Shown here in pieces: positions 35,121-42,691 of a DNA stretch of 64,000 nt. The notes under the pieces are model-generated. The model was given only the letters and a program-made list of their open reading frames with translations, ran no database searches and was not told the origin of the DNA. The position numbers and the translations under genes are program-made. The stretch's first letter is position 1. Each line of letters begins with the position of its first letter. Source of the stretch: Fluctibacter halophilus (GTDB lineage: Bacteria; Pseudomonadota; Gammaproteobacteria; Enterobacterales; Alteromonadaceae); contig NZ_JAJEWP010000001.1 in assembly GCF_020687825.1 (NCBI RefSeq), positions 1,184,998-1,248,997 on the forward strand, written 5' to 3'.

Positions 35121-35973
35121 TCGGAAGTCCACTGCCCTCTTTGCCCCATTCACTCCAGCTACCGTCATACACCCTCACCCGGCTAAAACCACACACCCGT
35201 GCGGCCAATGCCACCACGCAGGCGGTCACGCCACTACCACAGTACACAATGAGCGCTTGATCTTGACCTATCCCCAGAGATGCAAAACGAGCTTCCAACA
35301 CTTTTTTGTCAGCCATACCATGGGAATTTAGCAGGCTGTCAAAGGGAATATTGAGCGCGCCGGGTATATGGCCCCGTTGCATGCCAGGTCGGGGCTCCGG
35401 CACTTGCGCAAGATAGCGGGCTTGGCTGCGCGCATCAATGATCACAATATTGGGGTCGTCCAGGGCAATGAGAACATCGTGTTTATCTGCCCAATACTGG
35501 GGAAGCCTTTTCGTATCAGGTAGCGCCCAACAAGGCGCAACCGATGGCTGATCTTGTTTTACAGTGGTGCTGTCATCTAGCGGCGTGACGGGTAAACCGG
35601 CGTCAAACCAAGCGTTAAAATCGCCGTTCAATAGCCGGATCTGATACCCCATAGAACAAAACATCCACCACGCTCGTGGTGCAAAACGCATCCCCTGATA
35701 GTCATATACCAGTAACGGTACATTAGCGGGCAACTCAAGCTGTTTCAGATGATGATAAAAGCGTTGATAAGTAGGCAGCGTATGCGGTAGTTCGCTGTCT
35801 GGGTCAGCAAACGTCTTTTCAAAGTCCATTACCGGCGCATGTCCAATACGGTATGCCGGAAGCGGCGGAAGCTGGCCAGTGCTAATATCGGCCATCCGCG
35901 TCCAAATCGGGTATATCGCTCCTTGTTGCAACTGTGCATTTGCATCCTGCAATGACAGCAGCGGCGACATCAT
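35110..35973 (-). CDS. sseA: 3-mercaptopyruvate sulfurtransferase, rhodanese family
   Basis: 287 aa with two rhodanese-like domains. The N-terminal domain is inactive (no Cys loop visible in MRFAPRAWWMF), while the C-terminal domain has the active-site loop LIVYCGSGVTACVVAL. CGSGVTA is the mercaptopyruvate-type motif, moving sulfur from 3-mercaptopyruvate to an acceptor such as thioredoxin or cyanide. Its relation to purine breakdown is unclear. It overlaps the upstream ABM gene by ATGA. Confidence 0.87.
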   Translation of the reverse strand: MMSPLLSLQDANAQLQQGAIYPIWTRMADISTGQLPPLPAYRIGHAPVMDFEKTFADPDSELPHTLPTYQRFYHHLKQLELPANVPLLVYDYQGMRFAPRAWWMFCSMGYQIRLLNGDFNAWFDAGLPVTPLDDSTTVKQDQPSVAPCWALPDTKRLPQYWADKHDVLIALDDPNIVIIDARSQARYLAQVPEPRPGMQRGHIPGALNIPFDSLLNSHGMADKKVLEARFASLGIGQDQALIVYCGSGVTACVVALAARVCGFSRVRVYDGSWSEWGKEGSGLPISR

Positions 35974-36296
35974 TCTTCTTCGCCTTCCATGCTGTAGTCC
36001 CGTTCAACTTTGGCAATCCTCACGGTATAGCCCTGATACCACTGAGCCTGCCCTTTGGATTGGGCTACCTGATGCTGAGGGTTGGACTTCCAAGCTCGGA
36101 TCGAATCAAGATCACGCCAATAAGATACCGTAATACCAAGGTCCGAACGGGCGGAGTCCATACCCAAAAATCCAGGTTGTTGCTGGGCAAGCGACACCAT
36201 TTTTTCCGCCATGGCGTCATAGCCAGAGGTTTCATCGGCCATTACCGAGGTAAATATCACCGCATAATACGGCGCTGTGGGGGCATTGTTAAACAT
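35970..36296 (-). CDS. antibiotic-biosynthesis-monooxygenase (ABM) domain protein
   Basis: 108 aa dimeric alpha+beta barrel type protein. The block YYAVIFTSVMADETSGYDAMAEKM, the pattern QQPGFLGMDSARSD and the strand ISYWRDLDSIRAWKSNPQHQVAQ are typical of the ABM/EthD-like fold. Members include quinol monooxygenases and haem-degrading enzymes, but many have no known substrate. Start 36296 is used because AAGGA lies five bases upstream; the longer frame has no such site. Forms a two-gene unit with sseA. Confidence 0.78.
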   Translation of the reverse strand: MFNNAPTAPYYAVIFTSVMADETSGYDAMAEKMVSLAQQQPGFLGMDSARSDLGITVSYWRDLDSIRAWKSNPQHQVAQSKGQAQWYQGYTVRIAKVERDYSMEGEEE

Positions 36297-36401
36297 GACG
36301 TTCCTTGATGTTCTTTGGCTTAGCGGCATTGTACGCCCAATCACTGGTAGTTTTGAATCCCCGGTGGTACTGTTTGACCAACATCACACGAAGAGAATCT
36401 G

Positions 36402-36917
36402 ATGTCCCATGTAACCCAAGCACCGCCCTTGTCCACGTTAATTAAAGGCCTTGGACTTACCCCCCATGTAGAGGGTGGTCATTATCTGGAAACTTACCGC
36501 AGCGCAGCAACCTGTGATCCTGATGATGGGCGTGGCAACCGTTCATTGCTGACATCGATTTACTACCTGTTGAGCAAAGATTCTCCGATTGGCCATTTTC
36601 ACAAGAACCACAGTGATATTGTGCATTATTTTCACGCCGGTGATGCCATCACCTACTATCTGATTTTTGACGATGGGCACATTGAAACCCCGGTACTGGG
36701 GCCAGACGTCAGCGCCGGACAAACTTTGCAGTTGATTGTGCCCGGCGGTGTCTGGAAGGCATCTCACCTGTTGGACAATGGCAGCGCCGGCTATGGATTG
36801 ATCGGCGAAGCCGTCGCGCCTGGGTTTGACTATCAGGACATGACGCTGGCAGATCGTGAGACATTGCAGGCGCAATTTCCACAACATCAGGCCTTGATCA
36901 AAGAGCTGACCCGCTAA
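36402..36917 (+). CDS. cupin family (DUF985/YML079-like) protein
   Basis: 171 aa single cupin barrel. It has PHVEGGHYLETYRS and the metal-binding-like block FHKNHSDIVHYFHAGDAI with His residues at the usual cupin positions, then GYGLIGEAVAPGFDYQDM near the end. This matches the Cupin_5/DUF985 family, whose yeast member binds small ligands but has no known activity. Cupins also serve in purine catabolism as ureidoglycine aminohydrolase or ureidoglycolate lyase, so a related role is possible but unproved. It abuts the convergent adenine deaminase gene. Confidence 0.8.
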   Translation: MSHVTQAPPLSTLIKGLGLTPHVEGGHYLETYRSAATCDPDDGRGNRSLLTSIYYLLSKDSPIGHFHKNHSDIVHYFHAGDAITYYLIFDDGHIETPVLGPDVSAGQTLQLIVPGGVWKASHLLDNGSAGYGLIGEAVAPGFDYQDMTLADRETLQAQFPQHQALIKELTR

Positions 36918-37931
36918 TTAGGGATGCGCGTCAGCCATCTGTTCGATTTTATCCAGCCAATACTGTTTTTGCTCCGGGGCCAGAAAGCTGGCCCGAAAAC
37001 CGTTGCGGATTAACGTCAGCGCCTCTTCCCGGGTTAACGCCAGTGACGTTACCAGGGCCTGATAATTTTCCAGTAAATAACCACCAAAATAACTGGGGTC
37101 ATCGGCATTCACGGTGACGTTCAGCCCTTTGGCCAACATGTCACGGAGTGGATGTTGCTCCATCTTTTCATACACACACAACTTGACGTTTGAAAGGGGG
37201 CATACGGTCAATGGGATCTGATGCTGAACAAGGTGTTCAACCAACTCAGGATCCTCCAGGCAACGTACACCGTGATCAATGCGATCAACCTGTAAGGTAT
37301 TGAGGGCTGACCAAATATAACTGGCAGGCCCCTCTTCGCCGGCGTGGGCTACCTTCAACAAGCCATGTTGCCCCGCCTGCTCAAATACACGAGCGAATTT
37401 CTCTGGTGGATTGCCCTTCTCGCTGCTGTCCAGGCCAACCGCAGTGATCCGATCTAAATAGGGTTTAGCGTCCTGCAGGGTTTGTATCGCCTCCTGTTCA
37501 GTAAGGTGGCGCAGAAACGACAGGATAAGCAGTACCGAAGGTCCGCCGTTTTGTTTGGCCTCTTCAATGGCGCGGCAGAACCCGGGCATAAACACATCAT
37601 AACCGATGCCCCGTTCAGTGTGGGTTTGCGGATCAAACATGATCTCACAATGCACCACGCCCTGGGCGTGACTGCGCTGCAGGTAATCACGCATCAGACA
37701 ATAGAAATCTTCTTCGTCACGCAATACCGATGCGCCCAGATAATACAAGTCGAGGAAACTCTGCAGGCTGTCGAACTGGTAGGCCGCGGCGACTTCTTCC
37801 ACTGTGGTATACGGCAGAGAGACATTGTGCTTGGTCGCCAGTGCCATCATCAGTTCGGGTTCCAGCGAGCCCTCTATGTGCAAGTGCAATTCCGTTTTGG
37901 GCAATGCAGCGATGAGTGACATTAGCGACAT
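36918..37931 (-). CDS. ade: adenine deaminase of the adenosine-deaminase family
   Basis: 337 aa amidohydrolase. The zinc motif is LHLHIEG near residue 16; other conserved blocks are FLDLYYLGASVL, VAHAGEEGPASYIWSAL (His and Glu), VDRIDHGVRCLED, TVCPLSNVKLCV and VNADDPSYFGGY (Asp pair). The overall pattern, in particular SFLRHL and DSSEKGNPPEKF, matches the bacterial adenine deaminase subgroup (as in Pseudomonas) more than true adenosine deaminases. It would convert adenine to hypoxanthine for xanthine dehydrogenase. ATG 37931 is chosen because AGGAG lies six bases before; the longer frame is spurious. Divergent from the purine permease gene. Confidence 0.87.
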   Translation of the reverse strand: MSLMSLIAALPKTELHLHIEGSLEPELMMALATKHNVSLPYTTVEEVAAAYQFDSLQSFLDLYYLGASVLRDEEDFYCLMRDYLQRSHAQGVVHCEIMFDPQTHTERGIGYDVFMPGFCRAIEEAKQNGGPSVLLILSFLRHLTEQEAIQTLQDAKPYLDRITAVGLDSSEKGNPPEKFARVFEQAGQHGLLKVAHAGEEGPASYIWSALNTLQVDRIDHGVRCLEDPELVEHLVQHQIPLTVCPLSNVKLCVYEKMEQHPLRDMLAKGLNVTVNADDPSYFGGYLLENYQALVTSLALTREEALTLIRNGFRASFLAPEQKQYWLDKIEQMADAHP

Positions 37932-38044
37932 AGAATTCTCCTGATGCTGGAATGTAAACGGGGTATTGTTCACAGACGAAGTGACTGCACAGCGTCTGTT
38001 CAATCGTGTACTCTTAGGTTGTACTGCAAAAGGCCTGCCATTAC

Positions 38045-38060
38045 CAGACCATATGGTCAT
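38045..38060. promoter_or_regulatory. RutR-box-like operator between ade and the purine permease
   Basis: CAGACCATATGGTCAT keeps 13 of 16 positions of the RutR consensus TTGACCAnnTGGTCAA, including the ACCA/TGGT core. It lies in the 172-bp divergent gap between adenine deaminase and the AzgA-type permease, about 45 bases before the permease ATG. The RutR-type regulator gene lies nearby at 40350-40994. Confidence 0.7.
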
Positions 38061-38103
38061 ATATTTGCAGGGCAATCCCACTCATAACAACGAGAATACA
38101 CGG

Positions 38104-39432
38104 ATGGGTAAAATCCTAGAACACTGGTTTAACCTGAAAGCACATAATACCACCCCGAAAACCGAGCTTGTCGCCGGCCTGACGACCTTTGCAGCGATGT
38201 CGTATATCCTGGTGGTCAATCCGGCGATTCTTGGGATCAGTGGGATGCCGGTTGACGCTTTGATCACGGTCACTGCACTGGCAGCCTGTATCGGCACGGT
38301 GATCATGGCACTGAGAACCAATTACCCTATCGCAATGGCACCGGGCATGGGGCTGAACGCGTTTTTTGCCTACACCATCTGTCTGGCAAGGGACATACCC
38401 TGGGATGCGGCTCTGGGGATCGTGTTTTACAACGGCGTATTGTTTTTATTGCTATCGGTTACCGGCGTGCGCAAAAAGATTGCCGATGCCATTCCCAAAG
38501 CACTAAAAATCGGTGTGCAATGCGGCATTGGATTATTCATCGCGTTTATCGGGCTGAAAAATGCCGGGCTTATCGTGGCCCATCCAGCCACCCTGGTGTC
38601 CATTGGCGATCTGAGTGAACCGGTAACCTTGCTGGCATTGGCCGGGATCATACTCACCATCGTGATGGTCAGTCGGGGCTATCGCAGCGCCATTTTGTTG
38701 TCAATCATCCTGTTGACCAGCGCTGGCCTGTTCATTCCCCATAATGACGGTATGCTGACCGCCACGCCTGAGGCACTGATCGGCTTACCCGCTCCTATCG
38801 ACACAACCTTCTTGGCCATGGACCTGACCTACCCTCTGGTTAATCTGGCGACCTGCTGGGATCTGATCTTTGCCCTGTTGTTCGTCAACATGTTTGACAC
38901 CATCGGGACACTGATTGGCGTGTCGCGCAAGGCCAATTTACTGGACAAAAACGAGCAGTTACCCAAAATGGGCCAGGCGCTCAGTGCCGATGCTGGCGCG
39001 AGTGTCGTCGGAGCTGCACTTGGCACGTCGCCGGTAACTTCCTATGTCGAATCAGCCGCCGGCGTATCAGTGGGTGGCCGCACGGGGCTGACCGCACTGG
39101 TGGTCGGCCTGTGTTTTTTGCTTGCGCTGCTATTCACGCCGGTAATGCTGGTGATCCCATTAATGGCAACCACGCCTGCACTGGTGATGGTGGGAATTTA
39201 TATGCTGGATGGCATCAAGCAACTGGATTTTGAGGATTTACCCAGCGTTGCAACAGCAACCATCGCCCTCATTGCTATGCCACTGACATTCAGTATCAGT
39301 GAAGGAATAGCCCTGGGTTTTATCACCTATGTCGGTGTCATGATGGGCTGCGGAAAAAGGCACCAGGTATCGCCGCTGGCCTGGGCAATGGCACTGATCT
39401 TCCTGGCCCGCTACGTGTTCAGTCTGATGTAG
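38104..39432 (+). CDS. AzgA/GhxP-type purine permease (NCS2)
   Basis: 442 aa inner-membrane nucleobase:cation symporter with about twelve hydrophobic segments. Diagnostic blocks: ELVAGLTTFAAMSYILVVNP, TNYPIAMAPGMGLNAFFAY and DAGASVVGAALGTSPVTSYVESAAGV. These match the AzgA subgroup that takes up adenine, guanine and hypoxanthine. The context (adenine deaminase divergent, guanine deaminase in the xdh operon) fits. The ATG at 38104 begins MGKILEHWFNL; the upstream extension crosses the operator and is unlikely. Its end overlaps the puuE end by 14 bases (convergent). Confidence 0.9.
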   Translation: MGKILEHWFNLKAHNTTPKTELVAGLTTFAAMSYILVVNPAILGISGMPVDALITVTALAACIGTVIMALRTNYPIAMAPGMGLNAFFAYTICLARDIPWDAALGIVFYNGVLFLLLSVTGVRKKIADAIPKALKIGVQCGIGLFIAFIGLKNAGLIVAHPATLVSIGDLSEPVTLLALAGIILTIVMVSRGYRSAILLSIILLTSAGLFIPHNDGMLTATPEALIGLPAPIDTTFLAMDLTYPLVNLATCWDLIFALLFVNMFDTIGTLIGVSRKANLLDKNEQLPKMGQALSADAGASVVGAALGTSPVTSYVESAAGVSVGGRTGLTALVVGLCFLLALLFTPVMLVIPLMATTPALVMVGIYMLDGIKQLDFEDLPSVATATIALIAMPLTFSISEGIALGFITYVGVMMGCGKRHQVSPLAWAMALIFLARYVFSLM

Positions 39433-40333
39433 GCAGTGGAAACTGGCGACGCCAGTGTTCGGCGATTTCAACCCGACGACACAACCACACATTGTCTTGG
39501 GATTGTACATAATCGACAAATCGCTGTAGCGCTGCAAAACGTCCCGGGCGACCAGCCAAACGACAATGCAGCCCTACAGACATCATTTTTGGAGACTGCT
39601 GCCCCTCCTCATACAGGACATCAAAACTGTCTTTGAGGTACTGAAAGAACTGCTCGCCACTATTGAACCCCTGCGCAGTGGCAAAGCGCATATCATTGGC
39701 ATCCAATGTGTACGGTATCATCAGAAGCGGGTTTCGATACTGGGTGTCATAGTAGGGTAAATCATCAGCATATGAGTCGGCGCAATAAACAATATCATCC
39801 CGCTCAGCGACCAGCTTTAACGTATTGGGACTGGTGCGACCGGTGTACCATCCTGCCGGTTTTTGCCCGGTTATTGCCTGGTGTAACTGGATGGATGCGT
39901 TCATCAGCTTGCGTTCCTGAACGATATCCATGTGCTGAAAATGGATCCAGCGCATGGCATGACTGGCAATTTCCCAATTTGCTTCCAACATCGCCTCAAC
40001 CGCATCGGGATTGCGCTGCAGTGCCATGGTAACGCCGAACACGGTGATCGGAATCTGTCGCTCGGTAAACAACCGATAAAGGCGCCAGAAGCCTGCCCTA
40101 CTGCCATATTCGTAAATCGACTCCATGCTCATATGGCGGCCATTATAAGCTTCTGCTCCGATGATCTCAGACAGAAACACTTCGGAACTGGGGTCACCAT
40201 GCAACACACAGTTTTCACCGCCCTCTTCGTAATTGATCACGAATTGAACGGCAATACGCGCCTTGCCGGGCCATTGCGGGTGCGGTGGTGTTTTTCCGTA
40301 TCCCACCAGATCCCTTGGATAGGCATGTTTCAT
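39419..40333 (-). CDS. puuE: allantoinase PuuE
   Basis: 304 aa cofactor-light allantoinase of the polysaccharide-deacetylase fold, which opens allantoin to allantoate. Family blocks are visible: DLVGYGKTPPHPQWP, VINYEEGGENCVLHGDPSSE, EYGSRAGFWRLYRLF and ASHAMRWIHFQ. A catalytic-site block near the C-terminus is SVGLHCRLAGRPGRF. GGAG lies eight bases before the ATG at 40333. It is transcribed behind the RutR-type regulator (17 bases). PuuE normally follows PuuD-type uricase or another urate oxidation step, and puuD is present in the divergent operon. Confidence 0.93.
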   Translation of the reverse strand: MKHAYPRDLVGYGKTPPHPQWPGKARIAVQFVINYEEGGENCVLHGDPSSEVFLSEIIGAEAYNGRHMSMESIYEYGSRAGFWRLYRLFTERQIPITVFGVTMALQRNPDAVEAMLEANWEIASHAMRWIHFQHMDIVQERKLMNASIQLHQAITGQKPAGWYTGRTSPNTLKLVAERDDIVYCADSYADDLPYYDTQYRNPLLMIPYTLDANDMRFATAQGFNSGEQFFQYLKDSFDVLYEEGQQSPKMMSVGLHCRLAGRPGRFAALQRFVDYVQSQDNVWLCRRVEIAEHWRRQFPLPTSD

Positions 40334-40349
40334 GGTGATTTCTCCATAC

Positions 40350-40994
40350 CTATTTAAATTTGTCAGGAACGCTAAGCCCACAACCGCTGAGGATCATATG
40401 GATCAATGCTTTGGTTGCATCTGAAAAATCCTGTTTATCCATACCTTTGCCGCGTAACGCCGCGATCTGTGCCTGGAAGTCGGCATAGTGCTGGCTGCAA
40501 GCCCAGATATTAAACAGCAGGTAGTAAGGGTCTTTAACCGACAATTTACCCTGATCGATCCAGGCTTGTAGCAGTGCGACCCGACCATCCATCCAGTCTA
40601 CGTGTTGTTCTTTGTAAAATTTGCTCAAATTTGGTGCACCGTTGATGATTTCCAGTGCATAAATTTTTGACGCTTCCGGTTTGGTGCGGCTGATTTCCAT
40701 CTTCTCGGCCACATAGTTGGCCAGCACCAGCGCAGGATCATCATCCACCGTGGCGACATCAAATGCAGAATTCCATAGCGTCAGGATCTGTTCCAATACT
40801 GCCAGGTAAAGCCCTTCCTTTGACTTGAAATAATACAGAATATTGGTCTTGGGCAACTGCGCCCTGTCAGCCACGTTCTGTAATCGTGTGCCGTTGTAGC
40901 CATGCAAAGCAAATTCCTGCTCTGCAGCAGCCAGTATGCGGGCTCGGTTTTGCGCACCGATGCGGCCTTCCTTATTGGTTTTTTGTGCTGTCAT
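40350..40994 (-). CDS. rutR: TetR-family regulator, RutR-like
   Basis: 214 aa. An N-terminal TetR helix-turn-helix (RILAAAEQEFALHGYNGTRL, KTNILYYFKSKEGLYLAVLEQI) is followed by the helical ligand domain. The C-terminal blocks EISRTKPEASKIYALEIINGAPN and WACSQHYADFQAQI closely follow E. coli RutR, which senses uracil or thymine. A purine-breakdown intermediate may be the ligand here. RutR-box-like operators lie upstream of xdhA (41177-41192) and before the permease (38045-38060). First gene of the rutR-puuE unit, divergent from the xdh operon. Confidence 0.88.
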   Translation of the reverse strand: MTAQKTNKEGRIGAQNRARILAAAEQEFALHGYNGTRLQNVADRAQLPKTNILYYFKSKEGLYLAVLEQILTLWNSAFDVATVDDDPALVLANYVAEKMEISRTKPEASKIYALEIINGAPNLSKFYKEQHVDWMDGRVALLQAWIDQGKLSVKDPYYLLFNIWACSQHYADFQAQIAALRGKGMDKQDFSDATKALIHMILSGCGLSVPDKFK

Positions 40995-41176
40995 AACGTG
41001 TTTTAGTTGTTGTTGTATCTATTTTTCGAGTTGACGACAGGTCGCCGGGTTTTGCGTGAAACACAGCATACCAGATTCCTGATCAATACATAGGGCGTTT
41101 GCATAAACCCGACGTGCACTTTTCGTACGTGACCACGCTATAGTTATACCTGTTACCGACATAAAAGCAATATAAG

Positions 41177-41192
41177 TTGACCATCTGGTCTA
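41177..41192. promoter_or_regulatory. RutR-box-like operator upstream of xdhA
   Basis: TTGACCATCTGGTCTA differs from the RutR consensus TTGACCAnnTGGTCAA at one position. It lies 54 bases before the xdhA start in the divergent gap with the RutR-type regulator, so it can control both directions. A direct autoregulatory arrangement is likely. Confidence 0.8.
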
Positions 41193-41245
41193 GTTTTTGT
41201 ATTACTGCACGTAACAACGCCGGACACACTTACAGGGAGAACGGC

Positions 41246-42691
41246 ATGATCAGCTTTTTGCTGAACCAACAACAAATCGATATTACGCAGATCGATCCGG
41301 ACACTACCGTCCTGAACTATCTGCGTGAGCAGTGCCACCTTACCGGTACCAAGGAAGGATGTGCTTCCGGGGATTGTGGCGCCTGTACTGTCGTGGTCGC
41401 CGAACCCTCTGATAACGGTAAGGAACCACTGGCTTATAGGGCAATTAACAGCTGTGTCACGTCAATGGGAGCATTGCATGGCAAGCAACTGTTGACCGTT
41501 GAACACCTCGCCGACGGCCAAACCTTACACCCGATCCAACAGGCAATGGTCGATCACCATGCCAGTCAGTGCGGTTTCTGTACACCCGGGTTTGTCATGT
41601 CAGCATTTGCTCTCTATCACCAACACAGCAACAATACTAACCGAGACGCTGTCATCGATGCCCTGTCAGGCAATCTGTGTCGCTGCACCGGATACCGGCC
41701 GATCATTGATGCGACGTTGCAGGCGTGCCAACAGCGGCAACCAGATAAGTTTACACAACAGGCTGAACACACCCGTCAGGCGCTGCTGAACATGCAAAAT
41801 CAGCCTGGCAATGTTCCCGGTTTGTACCGCCCTACCACACGGTCGGAACTGGCCGCACTCAAAGCGGCATTTCCGGATGCAACACTGGTGGCGGGCTCGA
41901 CAGACCTGGCGCTCACTGTAACCCAGCAACTGGGAACCCTGGGTGATGTCATCTATTTACCGTCTGTCGTTGAACTGCAACGCCTGCAACAAACCGAAGA
42001 CCGTCTCATCATCGGTAGCGCCGTCCCCCTTTCCACGCTTCATCCGTGGCTGGTTGAACGTATTCCTGCGTTGGCAGAGCTGTTCCAGCGATTTGCGTCG
42101 TTGCCCATCCGCAACCAGGCAACGCTGGGCGGAAACATAGCCAATGCATCGCCAATCGGCGATTTACCCCCTGTCGTGCTGGCACTTGAAGGCATCGTTG
42201 TGCTTGATGATGGTACCGAACAGCGTCGGGTGCCTGCCAGTGACTTTTTTCAGGGCTACCGTAAAACCGCTTTGTTGCCCACCGAATGGATTGACAGCAT
42301 CGAAATCCCGCTACCGAGTGCCAACACGGTCATTGGCGCCTATAAAATTTCCAAACGCCACGAGGATGATATTTCTGCCATTTGTGCGGTGTTTGCGTTG
42401 ACCATCGAAGACGATGTTATTCGTCAAATCAGTAGTGGCTTCGGAGGCGTCGCAGCCACACCGGTACAGGCAAAAACCCTTGCCGCTTCGCTGCAGGGCA
42501 AGTCCTGGACAGACAAACAAACCTGTGAAGAAGGCATGCAGCTGTTGCGCGTGGCCTTCTCACCCATTGATGATGTTCGTGGCAGTGCTGATTATCGCAA
42601 GGAATCATTGGCAAGGGTGTGGAAACGATTCTGGCTGAGCCATACGCCGGGTAACGAAACCCTGCCAGTGAGGGTGATTGAACATGCGTAA
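41246..42691 (+). CDS. xdhA: xanthine dehydrogenase small subunit (2Fe-2S and FAD)
   Basis: 481 aa iron-sulfur/flavin subunit of xanthine dehydrogenase, which oxidises hypoxanthine and xanthine to urate. Two [2Fe-2S] clusters: GTKEGCASGDCGACTVVV near residue 38 and QCGFCTPGFVMSAF with LCRCTGY further on. The FAD domain follows from about residue 195 (LVAGSTDLALTVTQQLG, NQATLGGNIANASPIGD). GGGAGAA lies before the ATG at 41246. The end overlaps xdhB by eight bases. First gene of a seven-gene urate operon. Confidence 0.96.
   Translation: MISFLLNQQQIDITQIDPDTTVLNYLREQCHLTGTKEGCASGDCGACTVVVAEPSDNGKEPLAYRAINSCVTSMGALHGKQLLTVEHLADGQTLHPIQQAMVDHHASQCGFCTPGFVMSAFALYHQHSNNTNRDAVIDALSGNLCRCTGYRPIIDATLQACQQRQPDKFTQQAEHTRQALLNMQNQPGNVPGLYRPTTRSELAALKAAFPDATLVAGSTDLALTVTQQLGTLGDVIYLPSVVELQRLQQTEDRLIIGSAVPLSTLHPWLVERIPALAELFQRFASLPIRNQATLGGNIANASPIGDLPPVVLALEGIVVLDDGTEQRRVPASDFFQGYRKTALLPTEWIDSIEIPLPSANTVIGAYKISKRHEDDISAICAVFALTIEDDVIRQISSGFGGVAATPVQAKTLAASLQGKSWTDKQTCEEGMQLLRVAFSPIDDVRGSADYRKESLARVWKRFWLSHTPGNETLPVRVIEHA

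Noticed and set aside
36374..36380. RutR half-site TTGACCA upstream of the cupin gene
   Set aside because: The second half-site is missing (the next bases do not give TGGTCAA), so this is probably chance.
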